A DNA stretch of 64,000 nt, taken from positions 1,240,001 through 1,304,000 of the forward strand of contig NZ_NERV01000002.1 of assembly GCF_003063315.1 (NCBI RefSeq), written 5' to 3'. The notes beneath the pieces are model-generated. The model was not told the origin of the DNA, made no database searches, and worked only from the letters and a program-made list of their open reading frames with translations. The stretch comes from Limnohabitans sp. T6-5 (GTDB lineage: Bacteria; Pseudomonadota; Gammaproteobacteria; Burkholderiales; Burkholderiaceae_C). A program made the position numbers and the translations under genes. Positions 25,589-34,879 of the stretch are shown here, piece after piece; position 1 is the first letter of the stretch, and each line of letters opens with the position of its first letter.

Positions 25589-26350
25589 TTAAATAAATTT
25601 AATACGAAACCATGCTTTCATGGCGTAAATGCAACGGCGGCAATCATTCCCTATACGCCAGCCTAGAGTTGGCAAGCGTTTGTACCAAACAAATTTAAGC
25701 CGATTATTGGCTGGGCTTTCGATCGTTGATTGAACAACTTGATCATGAACACAAGGTGTAGGCAACACCGCACGTATCTTCAACGCCCAATGCCACCCAC
25801 GATCAAATTCGTGATCATACGGGATTCGCATTGGCAATAGGCCTTGAACATAGATCTGTGCAGCCCGTTTGTTGACGATGTATGCGCTAGCTCCCGTATA
25901 TCGACTCATCATCACGGTTAATTCATGCTGATCTGTCAACTTGCCCAAGGACAAAGGATGCCCCCGATGAATGCCTGATAGCTTGACCATATCCCAATCC
26001 AAAGAGCGCTTGTCCAGTGCGATCAGGACATCTGGCAGATCATCTTGCAGCAATACATCGTCTTCAAGTATCACCGCATATTGAGCTTCGCTGGACAGTA
26101 GTCGTTCAAGAGCTCGAGCATGAGACAAATAACAGCCTATTTCGCCCGCAAGGGCTGTCTTGCCATGCCTGATTGCAAACGTCTTGTTATCAAACAGTGA
26201 AGGATCAGCCATATCAAGTTGCTGCCCGTCCGACGCAAGCAATCGTTCCCATGGTAGTCCTAAACGATCTAGCTGAAGCTTGATTTTTTCAAGGCGCTGT
26301 GGCGCCCGATCCAAATTGATGACCAAAATCAGGAATTTTTCTAAATACAT
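25589..26350 (-). CDS. Glycosyltransferase family 25 (LPS-type) protein, copy 2
   Basis: A 253-residue GT25-type transferase with LVINLDRAPQRLEKI (about 8-22), GEIGCYLSHARALERL, ILEDDVLLQDDL (metal/donor motif, about 94-105) and GASAYIVNKRAAQIYV. It is a clear paralogue of the protein at 23893-24666 but diverged, so not a recent duplication. It sits first in the transcription order of this three-gene glycan patch, with a 150-bp AT-rich gap before the deacetylase gene. The ATG at 26350 or 26368 could be used. Confidence 0.88.
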   Translation of the reverse strand: MYLEKFLILVINLDRAPQRLEKIKLQLDRLGLPWERLLASDGQQLDMADPSLFDNKTFAIRHGKTALAGEIGCYLSHARALERLLSSEAQYAVILEDDVLLQDDLPDVLIALDKRSLDWDMVKLSGIHRGHPLSLGKLTDQHELTVMMSRYTGASAYIVNKRAAQIYVQGLLPMRIPYDHEFDRGWHWALKIRAVLPTPCVHDQVVQSTIESPANNRLKFVWYKRLPTLGWRIGNDCRRCIYAMKAWFRIKFI

Positions 26351-26397
26351 GACAGTTATTATCAGCAACTACGATTTCTGTCAGCACATCTTTACCA

Positions 26398-26814
26398 ATG
26401 AATTACAAAAACCTCTTGGCCCCCTTGGCCATCGTAATCCTCACCATCGGCGCCTGGCGCACCATGGGCTGGCAGGGCATCGCCCTGGCCGCTGGCGGTG
26501 TGGTGATGTGGATTCTTTTGCACTTCACGCGGCTCATGACCATCCTCAAAAAAGCGGCCAACCGCCCAGTGGGTCATGTGGGTAGCGCGGTCATGCTCAA
26601 TGCCAAGCTCAAAAAAGGCGTCACGCTCATGCATGTGATCGCCATGACCCGCTCGCTGGGCCAGTTGCAAAGCCCCAAGGACGAGCAGCCCGAAATCTTC
26701 ACCTGGACGGACGCGGGCGAATCCTGCGTCACCTGCACCTTTGAGGGGGGCAAGCTGACCGAATGGCAGCTGCAGCGGCCCGCTGCGCAGGTCGACGCTA
26801 AACCGCAGGCCTGA
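26398..26814 (+). CDS. Conserved small membrane protein
   Basis: A 138-residue protein with two N-terminal hydrophobic segments (about 7-22 and 25-48) and a soluble C-terminal half with HVIAMTRSLGQL and GESCVTCTFEGGKLTEW. No enzymatic motif is visible. It lies divergent from the GT25 gene and about 100 bp before ilvE, on the same strand. Function unknown. Confidence 0.75.
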   Translation: MNYKNLLAPLAIVILTIGAWRTMGWQGIALAAGGVVMWILLHFTRLMTILKKAANRPVGHVGSAVMLNAKLKKGVTLMHVIAMTRSLGQLQSPKDEQPEIFTWTDAGESCVTCTFEGGKLTEWQLQRPAAQVDAKPQA

Positions 26815-26915
26815 GCTCAACGACACTGTTGCCGTTGCTCCCGAAGGCGGCTGGCGCAAGCCGTAAAATGGCCGTTTAACAGGCTGCAAAACCCACCACT
26901 ATCAAGGACACTTCG

Positions 26916-27854
26916 ATGAGCGTTGTCATCCCCTCCATGTCTGACCGCGACGGCAAAATCTGGATGGACGGCCAGATGGTCGATTGGCGCGATGCCAAGA
27001 TCCATGTGCTGAGCCACACCCTGCACTACGGCTGCGGGGCCTTCGAGGGCGTGCGCGCCTACAAAACCGAGCAAGGCACAGCCATCTTCCGCCTTCAGGA
27101 ACACACCGACCGCCTGTTCAACAGCGCCAAGATCCTGCGCATGGCGATCCCCTTCACCAAAGAACAGGTCAACGAGGCCCAGCGTGCTGTGGTGCGCGAG
27201 AACCAGCTCGAAAGCGGCTACATCCGCCCCTTGACCTGGATCGGCGACAAGAAATTGGGCGTCAGCCCTAAGGGCAACACCATCCATCTGATGGTCGCAG
27301 CCTGGACATGGGGCGCGTACCTGGGCGAAGAAGGCATGAAGCGCGGCATCCGCGTCAAGACCAGCAGCTACACCCGCCACCACGTCAACATCACCATGAC
27401 GCAAGCCAAGGCGGTGAGCAACTACACCAACTCCATCTTGGCCAACATGGAAGTGACCGACGAAGGCTATGACGAAGCCCTGTTGCTCGACACCTCGGGC
27501 TTTGTGTCCGAAGGCGCTGGCGAAAACATCTTCGTGGTCAAGGACGGCGTGATCTACACGCCCGACCTGTCGGCCGGTGCCTTGAACGGCATCACCCGCA
27601 ACACTGTGTTCCACATCGCCAAGGACCTGGGCCTGGAGATCGTGCAAAAGCGCATCACCCGCGACGAGGTGTACATCGCCGACGAAGCGTTCTTCACCGG
27701 CACCGCCGCCGAGGTGACCCCGATCCGTGAACTTGACCGCATTGAACTCGGCACGGGCAGCCGTGGCCCGGTCACTGAGAAAATCCAGAGCGCGTTCTTT
27801 GACATCGTCAACGGCCGCAACCCCAAGTACGCCCATTGGCTGACATTGGTTTGA
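26916..27854 (+). CDS. ilvE: Branched-chain amino acid aminotransferase IlvE
   Basis: A 312-residue fold-type IV PLP aminotransferase that makes and degrades Leu, Ile and Val. Motifs are HTLHYGCGAFEGVRAY (about 36-51), RLFNSAKIL, the PLP-binding Lys in TQAKAVSNY (Lys near 165), EALLLDTSGFVSEGAGENIF and the C-terminal FFTGTAAEVTPI. A zinc-finger gene follows ten bases after its stop, an arrangement often seen in Burkholderiales. Confidence 0.96.
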   Translation: MSVVIPSMSDRDGKIWMDGQMVDWRDAKIHVLSHTLHYGCGAFEGVRAYKTEQGTAIFRLQEHTDRLFNSAKILRMAIPFTKEQVNEAQRAVVRENQLESGYIRPLTWIGDKKLGVSPKGNTIHLMVAAWTWGAYLGEEGMKRGIRVKTSSYTRHHVNITMTQAKAVSNYTNSILANMEVTDEGYDEALLLDTSGFVSEGAGENIFVVKDGVIYTPDLSAGALNGITRNTVFHIAKDLGLEIVQKRITRDEVYIADEAFFTGTAAEVTPIRELDRIELGTGSRGPVTEKIQSAFFDIVNGRNPKYAHWLTLV

Positions 27855-27864
27855 GGAAACACAC

Positions 27865-28068
27865 ATGAGCAACACCGTTGAACTGCTGGCCGCCGACCTG
27901 AATCCCCAAGGCGGCGTGTTCTGCCCCAGCCCCAAGACTGACATGAAACTCTGGAACAGCCACCCCAAGGTCTACCTGGACGTGGCCAAGACTGGCGAAG
28001 CCAAGTGCCCTTATTGCGGCACGGTTTACCAGCTCAAGGCAGGTGAGCACTTTGGTGGCGCGCACTGA
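27865..28068 (+). CDS. Small zinc-finger (CHCC-type) protein
   Basis: A 67-residue protein ending with AKCPYCGTVYQLK, preceded by a conserved HPKVYLDV; a further Cys (FCPSP) and His provide the CHCC ligands. This resembles the zf-CHCC domain related to mitochondrial complex I subunit NDUFS6. It is immediately downstream of ilvE and probably co-transcribed. Confidence 0.85.
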   Translation: MSNTVELLAADLNPQGGVFCPSPKTDMKLWNSHPKVYLDVAKTGEAKCPYCGTVYQLKAGEHFGGAH

Positions 28069-28078
28069 AGTCGATTTA

Positions 28079-29710
28079 ATGCATCCCTCAGCCCGTGAAG
28101 TCGTTCGTCCCCAAAAAAATTGGGCTTGGGTCGTTTTTGCGCTGATGGGGGTGTTGATTGGGGCGAGTTTTTGGGGGTTGGGCTTCGCTCGGGGCTCTGA
28201 CGCAGCCAAAACAACCCTTTGGTGGTTCACATTGACAGCCAGTTCACTGGTCTTGGCGCGAGCCCACTCGCCCAAATTGACCCGTTGGACCTGGATGCTG
28301 ATGACCACTTTTTTCGTGTTGGACTGTGCTTCACAAGGCGTTATCAGAGGATTTTTTGGTGTTTCACCGCAGCCCAATGTGTTGGCGGAGGCCTTGGCCA
28401 ACACCAATACGGCTGAAGCATCAGGTTTTGTCATGGAGCAACGCTGGCCCATTTTCAAAGGACTGGCGTGGGCGATCTGCCTGATGCTCTTGGGGTGGCA
28501 AGGACGAAAAGTTTGGGCAGAGGCGCCCAAGCGCCCATACAGTCGTCCAGCATTTTGGGGCATGGCAGCATTGATGACGTTCACCGTGCTGCTTCATTTC
28601 AACCCCAGCATGCTCGGGGCACAACCTTTTCTAAGATGGGGCGTGTTGTTTTCAAGTCATGCAGAGGCCCAAAAGGAAATTCAAGCGTTTGAAAACCAGC
28701 GAAAGGCACTGTGGCGCCAGCATGCAGCATGGGATGCGCATCTTGTTGATCAGCGACCGCACACTGTCGTTGTATTCATTGGTGAAAGTGATAACCGATT
28801 GAACTGGCATTTGTTGGGTTATCCGCGCGATACGACGCAACCTTTGCAAGAAGCGTTTGAAAAACTCCCCGGTCAGGTCACCTTATTTTCCAATGCCACG
28901 TCCCAGCAGGCGTTCACTTTGCCTTCGCTTAAATTGGCGCTGACCCCAGCAACAAGTGAACAACCGGACCTCTGGAAAACCACCCCAGACATCACTTTTA
29001 TGGCCAAAGAAGCTGGCTTTTACACACGCTGGCTCTCCAATCAGCCCAGCAATGATGGTTGGTTCGCCGCAATTGCTCGTGACGCTGACGAGAAGGTGTT
29101 TATCAACAACGGCAACTGGCGTGATAGCTCCTCCGTCGATCGCGATTTGGTCAAACCTCTTCGCAAGATGCTGAGCCAAGCAGCGCGGCCTTACGAATTG
29201 ATTGTGATTCATCTGTTAGGTCAGCACTTCCACTATGAACTGCGCTGCCCCAAAGGCATTGGCCCCTTCTCTGGTGTGGATGACGATCCTGTCATGCAAG
29301 ACATGAAGAGAGCCGGTCGAAAGGACAGCATTCGTCAATCGCGAAATGAATACGACAACGCGGTTTACTGCGGAGCTCAGGCCAATGCAGAGATGCTGCA
29401 AGCGATTAGTGAGTTGCGAAATGATCGCAAAATTTCGGTGCTTTATTTTTCTGATCACGGTCAAGAGGTCGGACACAACCGAAATTTTTCTGGCCACAGC
29501 GAGCAAGACGCGAGTGGATACTCGATTCCAATGTGGTTATGGAATTATCAGCCCGGTCAAAAACCCCAAAAAATTCATATCGAAACCAAAAAATTCCCTT
29601 TGGAATATGCCGACCAAGCCATGCAACATTTGCTTGGAATTCATTCGAAATGGTATGAAAAAAAGTCAGATCCCTTGTCTGCTGCCTTCAACGCGGAAGC
29701 AGCACACTGA
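28079..29710 (+). CDS. Sulfatase-fold phosphoethanolamine-transferase-like membrane protein (CptA/EptA type)
   Basis: A 543-residue protein with about five N-terminal transmembrane helices (to about residue 190) and a periplasmic sulfatase-like domain. Family marks are VVFIGESDNRLNWHLLGYPR (metal Glu region), NATSQQAFTLPSL (candidate nucleophile Thr) and YFSDHGQEVGHNRN (metal Asp-His). CptA/EptA enzymes transfer phosphoethanolamine to lipid A or core heptose. A GTG at 28043 inside the zinc-finger gene is an alternative start; I prefer the ATG at 28079. Acceptor and donor are inferred from the family only. Confidence 0.82.
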   Translation: MHPSAREVVRPQKNWAWVVFALMGVLIGASFWGLGFARGSDAAKTTLWWFTLTASSLVLARAHSPKLTRWTWMLMTTFFVLDCASQGVIRGFFGVSPQPNVLAEALANTNTAEASGFVMEQRWPIFKGLAWAICLMLLGWQGRKVWAEAPKRPYSRPAFWGMAALMTFTVLLHFNPSMLGAQPFLRWGVLFSSHAEAQKEIQAFENQRKALWRQHAAWDAHLVDQRPHTVVVFIGESDNRLNWHLLGYPRDTTQPLQEAFEKLPGQVTLFSNATSQQAFTLPSLKLALTPATSEQPDLWKTTPDITFMAKEAGFYTRWLSNQPSNDGWFAAIARDADEKVFINNGNWRDSSSVDRDLVKPLRKMLSQAARPYELIVIHLLGQHFHYELRCPKGIGPFSGVDDDPVMQDMKRAGRKDSIRQSRNEYDNAVYCGAQANAEMLQAISELRNDRKISVLYFSDHGQEVGHNRNFSGHSEQDASGYSIPMWLWNYQPGQKPQKIHIETKKFPLEYADQAMQHLLGIHSKWYEKKSDPLSAAFNAEAAH

Positions 29711-29757
29711 GTGCCGGTTCAGACCTGCAATTTGACCTGATCGGCAGGGAAGAAGGC

Positions 29758-31050
29758 TCAAGTTAGCGTTGTGCGAGGTTCTGGCCAGTGAATCCAACCC
29801 GTCACAATAAAAGAGCTTCCTCCTCCTGAGCGATCTTCGCAATGCACAGAAGCGCCGTGACGTCGTGCAATCGACTTGACCAAGGCCAACCCCAAGCCAA
29901 CACCGCCATTGCGCTCGCTGGCACCAGGCAATCTGAAAAACGGTTCAAAAATTCGCTCACGCCACTGCTCGGGAACGCCTGGTCCTCGGTCACACACCTT
30001 GAAGAAAATCTGATCGTTTTCAAGGCGCAAGGAGACAACGATGTCGTCAGATTGCTCTCCTGAGACACCATAGCGCCGTGCGTTCTCGAGCAAATTCCGC
30101 ACCAGGCGCCGCAGCAGCTTGCCGACACCTTGAACCTCTAGCGCGGGCATGCCTTCCGGCACATCCAACAATGCACCCACGCGGGCGCACTCTTCGGCAC
30201 ACAAACCCACCAAATCCACCGACTCCACGGATCCCATGTCGGCATCTTTGGCATCCAGTCGACTGGCCAGCAGAATTTCATCAATGAGCTGATCCAGCTC
30301 AGTCATATTCAGCAAAATTTCGTCGCGGTTGCGCTGACGCATGGCCGTATCGGAGGTCGGGGCCTCCATCAGTTCCAGCCCCATGCGGATGCGTGCCAAG
30401 GGTGAGCGCAGCTCGTGCGAGGCATTGGCCAGCAAGGATTTTTGCGAAGCCATCAGGCCCTCAATGCGTTCAGCCGCTTGATTGAACCGTTGGGACAAAT
30501 CAGCCACTTCGTCATCCCCTTGCACCGGCACCCGCACTGTCAGGTCCCCTTCACCCCAGCGCTGGACGCCGCGTTGCAAATCCTCTAGACGCTGGGTCAA
30601 GCGGCGCACGACCGGGTAAAGAACCAGTGCGACGGCCACGCCAATGAGCGTCAGCAACCACACAAAGCCATACGGGGGTTTGGTCCACCAAGGCGGGTCG
30701 TTGCGCATGTGGACTGGACTGCCGGGGCCCATCCTCTGCCCCGAACCGGCACTGGGCCAATCGCCTTTGCGCTGCATTTGCAGGGGCATTTTTGTGCCGT
30801 CTGGCAGCGCAATTTCAAACAAGAGCGGCACCCCGGGGCGGGGGCGCACGGTGGTGCTGGCGAGCACCTCGCCCTGTGCATTCAAGACCACCCATTCACG
30901 AGGCGTGGGCTGCGCCGTGTTGTGTTCTACCGAAACACGCCATGCCCAGCCGACCCCGCCCATGAGCAGTGCAACGCCCAAGACCACCGACAACCAGATG
31001 CGCAGATAAAGGTGCCTGGACCAGGATCGGGCCAACGTTTTGAGTGACAT
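29758..31050 (-). CDS. Two-component sensor histidine kinase
   Basis: A 430-residue kinase: TM1 (about 17-37), a short periplasmic part, TM2 (about 132-152), HAMP, HisKA with NASHELRSPLARIRMGLELM (phosphorylated His), and HATPase_c with a DRGPGVPEQ N/G1 region and GGVGLGLALVKSIARRHG. The ATG at 31050 lies four bases after the stop of the response-regulator gene, so the pair is an operon. The stimulus is unknown; a cell-envelope signal is plausible for this EnvZ/RstB-like layout. Confidence 0.93.
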   Translation of the reverse strand: MSLKTLARSWSRHLYLRIWLSVVLGVALLMGGVGWAWRVSVEHNTAQPTPREWVVLNAQGEVLASTTVRPRPGVPLLFEIALPDGTKMPLQMQRKGDWPSAGSGQRMGPGSPVHMRNDPPWWTKPPYGFVWLLTLIGVAVALVLYPVVRRLTQRLEDLQRGVQRWGEGDLTVRVPVQGDDEVADLSQRFNQAAERIEGLMASQKSLLANASHELRSPLARIRMGLELMEAPTSDTAMRQRNRDEILLNMTELDQLIDEILLASRLDAKDADMGSVESVDLVGLCAEECARVGALLDVPEGMPALEVQGVGKLLRRLVRNLLENARRYGVSGEQSDDIVVSLRLENDQIFFKVCDRGPGVPEQWRERIFEPFFRLPGASERNGGVGLGLALVKSIARRHGASVHCEDRSGGGSSFIVTGWIHWPEPRTTLT

Positions 31051-31054
31051 GGCT

Positions 31055-31756
31055 TCAATCTTGCTGACGTGCAAACACATAACCCACACCGCGCACGGTC
31101 AGGATGCGTTGCGGTGATTTGGCGTCTGCCTCAATGGCCGCGCGAATGCGCCCCATGTGCACGTCAATGGATCGGTCAAAGGCCTCCAACTCGCGGCCCC
31201 GTACGGCTTCCATAATTTGGTCGCGCGTCAACACGCGCCCGGCACGCTCAGCCAGGGCCACCAGCAAATCAAACTGGTAAGACGTCAATTCGCACACTTG
31301 CCCTTTGACACTCACACGGCGTGCATCGCGATCGATTTCCAACGCACCAAATTGCATGACATGTCCGCCAGTCAACGCCTCAGGGCCTTTGCGGCGCAAG
31401 ATGGCCTTGATGCGTGCCAGCAATTCTCGGGGCTCAAAAGGTTTGGGCAGGTAGTCATCAGCGCCCATTTCAAGCCCAATGATGCGGTCCATCGGGTCGC
31501 CCTTGGCGGTGAGCATGAGAACGGGCACCTGGCCCAAGGCGCCAGGCAAGGCGCGGATGCGTTGGCACACCTGCAAACCATCCATATCGGGCAGCATCAG
31601 GTCAAGGATGACCAAGTCCACAGCCGCCGATTGCAGCTTGGCCAAACCACTTTGGGCATCGGGTGCATGACTGACTTGGTAACCCGAGGCACCCAGGTAA
31701 TCCGACACCATGCCCGCCAAGCGGGCATCATCTTCGATCATCAGGAGTTGTTGCAT
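31055..31756 (-). CDS. OmpR-family response regulator
   Basis: A 233-residue regulator: receiver domain (acidic pocket in LLMIEDD, phospho-Asp in VILDLMLPDMDG near residue 54, conserved Thr/Lys in MLTAKGD and YLPKPFEPRELLARI) and a C-terminal winged helix (LTSYQFDLLVALAERAGRVLTRDQIME, then RSIDVHMGRIRAAIE). It is coupled to the kinase gene at 29758. The ATG at 31756 directly precedes QQLLMIEDD; the ATG at 31780 is less likely. Confidence 0.95.
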   Translation of the reverse strand: MQQLLMIEDDARLAGMVSDYLGASGYQVSHAPDAQSGLAKLQSAAVDLVILDLMLPDMDGLQVCQRIRALPGALGQVPVLMLTAKGDPMDRIIGLEMGADDYLPKPFEPRELLARIKAILRRKGPEALTGGHVMQFGALEIDRDARRVSVKGQVCELTSYQFDLLVALAERAGRVLTRDQIMEAVRGRELEAFDRSIDVHMGRIRAAIEADAKSPQRILTVRGVGYVFARQQD

Positions 31757-31837
31757 GACATCATCTTCGCAGTTGTGCACTGGCTTGAGATATCCGCTCT
31801 GTAAATTTGGGTAAACCCCCTTGTGCGGATAAAAAAC

Positions 31838-33178
31838 TCAAGCTGCTCCGCTGGACCGGGCATGCACCCGTGACGCCAACGCCACCAGCAACAGCACAGG
31901 CACGCCCAACCAGGCCGTGGCCGTGAAAAACTGGGCATACCCGTGTGCGTTGACAAAATCACCCGAGAAACCGGCCACAAACTTGGGCAAGAGCAGCATC
32001 ATGGAGCTGAGCAAGGCGTATTGGGTGGCCGAATAAGTGATGTTGGTCAGCGATGACAAGTAGGCGATGAAGGCGGCCGATGCGATGCCGCTGGCCAGGT
32101 TATCGGCAGACACCACCCAGATTAAGGCCGTCACGTCATGCCCCACGCCGCTGAGCCAGGCAAACAGAACATTGCTGGCCGCGCTCAAGATGGCGCCCAG
32201 CATGAGAATGCGCATCACACCAAAGCGGCCAGACAGCACGCCCCCGACAAACGCCCCTACCAGCGTCATGACCACGCCGTACACCTTGGTGACCGCAGCC
32301 ACCTCATCTTTGGTGAAGCCCATGTCGACATAAAACGGATTGGCCATGATGCCCATGACCACATCGCTGATGCGGTAGACCGCGATCAACCCCAGCACCA
32401 ACAAGGCCTGCCAGCGGTAACGGCGCCAGAAATCGGCAAAAGGTTCGACCAGCGCGCCTTGCAACCACTCACGCAGGTTGCGCGCAGGGGTCATGGGGGC
32501 AGGCTCAGGCTCAGGTGCACTGATGACCATGAGCATGCCGGGCAGCATGCTGGCCGCCATCACCAGGTAGGCGGTTTGCCATGCGGCCTGCACATAACCC
32601 GTGCTGTCAAGACCTTGCGCCCGTGCTGCAATCCACAGCACCCCTGCGCCAGCCCAGATCATGGCCAAACGGTAGCCGGTCTGGTAACTGGCTGCCAAAG
32701 CAGCTTGAGCGTTCACCTCGGCCGACTCGATGCGGTAGGCATCCAGTGCAATGTCCTGCGTTGCCGACGCAAATGCCACGGCCAAGGCACAACCCACCAG
32801 TGGACCCAGCACCTGCGATGGGTCGTTCACCGCCATGCCAACAAGCCCGCCCACGATGGTCATTTGCGACAGCAACAACCAACTGCGTCGCCGCCCCAGG
32901 TAACGCGTGAGCCATGGAATGGGCATGCGGTCCACCAGAGGCGCCCACATCCATTTGAAGCCATAGGCCAAGCCCACCCAGCTCAGGTAACCGATGGTGC
33001 TGCGGTCAATGCCTGCCTCACGCAAGCGGAAACTCAGCGTGCCCAAAACCAGCAAGAGAGGCAAGCCCGCAGCAAAGCCCAGCATGAGCATGCGCAAACT
33101 TGCCGGTTGCAGGTAAAGACGCCAGGCCTCACGCCAGCTGCGCTGGGAAGGCAATAAAGAAGAGGTGGATACGGACAT
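31838..33178 (-). CDS. ampG: AmpG-type muropeptide MFS permease
   Basis: A 446-residue MFS transporter with about twelve hydrophobic segments. LGFAAGLPLLLVLGTLSFRL near the start, WAPLVDRMP, TQDIALDAYRIE (about 149-160) and NPFYVDMGFTKDE are typical of AmpG, which imports N-acetylglucosaminyl-1,6-anhydromuropeptides for cell-wall recycling. No beta-lactamase or ampR gene is near. The ATG at 33178 is favoured by family alignment; it is divergent from the M48 protease gene, with a short shared upstream region. Confidence 0.9.
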   Translation of the reverse strand: MSVSTSSLLPSQRSWREAWRLYLQPASLRMLMLGFAAGLPLLLVLGTLSFRLREAGIDRSTIGYLSWVGLAYGFKWMWAPLVDRMPIPWLTRYLGRRRSWLLLSQMTIVGGLVGMAVNDPSQVLGPLVGCALAVAFASATQDIALDAYRIESAEVNAQAALAASYQTGYRLAMIWAGAGVLWIAARAQGLDSTGYVQAAWQTAYLVMAASMLPGMLMVISAPEPEPAPMTPARNLREWLQGALVEPFADFWRRYRWQALLVLGLIAVYRISDVVMGIMANPFYVDMGFTKDEVAAVTKVYGVVMTLVGAFVGGVLSGRFGVMRILMLGAILSAASNVLFAWLSGVGHDVTALIWVVSADNLASGIASAAFIAYLSSLTNITYSATQYALLSSMMLLLPKFVAGFSGDFVNAHGYAQFFTATAWLGVPVLLLVALASRVHARSSGAA

Positions 33179-33231
33179 GCCTGGATTATCAGGCTCTGCA
33201 CTCGCCAGGCTTTTCGTTATCATTTACCCCC

Positions 33232-34089
33232 ATGTGCTGCCTTTGCGATCTCAAAACTTCCTCAACTCTGCCTGCAAGCCCATCTTCGCGCTGGCAAGCT
33301 CGCCGTGCGTTCTTGCTGGTTGCAGGCGCCACAGCTGCAGGCACCGCGCTGGGGCAAGTGAATGTGGGTGAATCTTCCAGCATGCGCAATCTGGTGCCTG
33401 CGGAAACCCTGGAAGCCTCTGCCCGACAGCAATACAACCAAGTGCTTACCGAAGCACGCAACAAAGGCGCATTGGCCCAAGAAGGTCACCCTCAATTGCA
33501 ACGCCTGCACGGCATCGCCCAAAAACTGATCCCCCACGCAGCGCAGTGGAATCCCCGCGCGCGCAGTTGGCGATGGCAAATCAACCTGATTGGCAGCAAA
33601 CAGCTCAACGCATGGTGCATGCCAGGGGGAAAAATTGCTTTCTATACGGGCATCCTGGAACAGCTTCAGTTAAATGATGACGAGGTCGCCATGATCATGG
33701 GTCACGAAATGGCCCATGCCCTGCGGGAACATGCCCGGGAACGACTGGCCAAAAGCCAAATGACCAGCATGGGCCTGTCGATCGCATCCCAGTTGCTGGG
33801 TCTGGGTTCATTGGGTGATGCTGCAGCCAACCTGGGAACGCAGTTGTTGACACTCAAATACAGCCGGGACGACGAAACCGAGGCCGATCTGGTGGGGCTG
33901 GAGATCGCCGCTCGGGGCGGTTACCGCCCAGAAGCGAGCGTAGCCTTATGGAAGAAAATGCTCGCGGCCAATAGCAACGGCAGCCCTGCCTTCTTGTCCA
34001 CACACCCCAGCGGTGCCAACCGTATCCAGGAACTCGAAGCCAACTTGCCCAAAGTTCAGCACCTGTACGAGCAGGCCAAGCAAGGCTGA
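33232..34089 (+). CDS. M48-family periplasmic metalloprotease
   Basis: A 285-residue protein with an N-terminal signal stretch (ARRAFLLVAGATAAGTALG, possibly twin-arginine) and an M48 catalytic domain. The zinc motif is MGHEMAHALREHARERL (HExxH near residue 157), with the third ligand in DDETEADLVGLE. The remainder matches LoiP/BepA-type M48B proteases without the TPR half. Such proteases maintain outer-membrane proteins. I chose the ATG at 33232 since earlier codons lie inside the ampG promoter region. Confidence 0.92.
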   Translation: MCCLCDLKTSSTLPASPSSRWQARRAFLLVAGATAAGTALGQVNVGESSSMRNLVPAETLEASARQQYNQVLTEARNKGALAQEGHPQLQRLHGIAQKLIPHAAQWNPRARSWRWQINLIGSKQLNAWCMPGGKIAFYTGILEQLQLNDDEVAMIMGHEMAHALREHARERLAKSQMTSMGLSIASQLLGLGSLGDAAANLGTQLLTLKYSRDDETEADLVGLEIAARGGYRPEASVALWKKMLAANSNGSPAFLSTHPSGANRIQELEANLPKVQHLYEQAKQG

Positions 34090-34151
34090 TTCAGCTCAGC
34101 GTTCTGGCTTGATGTCGGGGCCTTCGACCACCAACCTGCTCAATGATTTGC

Positions 34152-34790
34152 TCAGGTCCCACCGACATACGGATTGCTTTTGCGCTCCCGGCCAAACGTG
34201 CTCTCCGGGCCGTGACCGGGAATGAACACCGTGTCATCACCCATGGGCCACAGACGCTCTGTGATGCTGGCAATCAGATCAGCGTGGTTGCCCTGCGGAA
34301 AATCGGTCCGCCCGATGCTGCCTGCAAACAGCACATCTCCCACAAAGGCACGTTTGATTTCAGGTGAATAAAACACTACATGACCGGGCGTATGACCCGG
34401 GCAATGACGCACCTGCAAGGTGTGACTGCCCAGCGTGACCGTGTCTCCATCGGCAAGCCAGCGTGTGGGCTTGAAGGCCCGGGCAGGCGGAAAACCATAA
34501 CCCGCAGCAGCTTGCGGCAGGCCATCAATCCAGAACTGGTCGCCCGGATGCGGCCCGATGATGGGCAACTGCAAATGCTCCGCCAGATCGGCCGTCCCTG
34601 CTGCATGGTCCACATGACCATGCGTGATCCAGATTTGTTCAAGCTTGAGATCGCGTTTTTGCACTGCGGCCAGCAGCACATTCAAATCGCCCCCCGGGTC
34701 GATCACTGCCGCCTGACGGGTCTGATCGTCCCAGATCAGAGAGCAGTTTTGCTGAAAAGGGGTGACGGGGATGGTTTGGTATTGCAGCAT
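34152..34790 (-). CDS. MBL-fold hydrolase (glyoxalase II/YcbL-like)
   Basis: A 212-residue metallo-beta-lactamase-fold protein. Metal ligands appear in THGHVDHAAGT (about 56-66), the distant His in HCPGHTPGHVVFY, and Asp/His in FVGDVLFAGSIGRTDFP and GHGPESTFGRER. The short length and lack of the GloB C-terminal helical domain place it with YcbL/type II glyoxalase-like enzymes. The likely activity is hydrolysis of a glutathione thioester; this is inference. Confidence 0.9.
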   Translation of the reverse strand: MLQYQTIPVTPFQQNCSLIWDDQTRQAAVIDPGGDLNVLLAAVQKRDLKLEQIWITHGHVDHAAGTADLAEHLQLPIIGPHPGDQFWIDGLPQAAAGYGFPPARAFKPTRWLADGDTVTLGSHTLQVRHCPGHTPGHVVFYSPEIKRAFVGDVLFAGSIGRTDFPQGNHADLIASITERLWPMGDDTVFIPGHGPESTFGRERKSNPYVGGT

Positions 34791-34879
34791 CCTTAAATTA
34801 TCGCGGATGGTTTAGGCGTACAGTGGCCTCAGTCAGCGCCTTTTGATGCCCCCGCCAGCGCGCTGCAACGATTGCTTAT

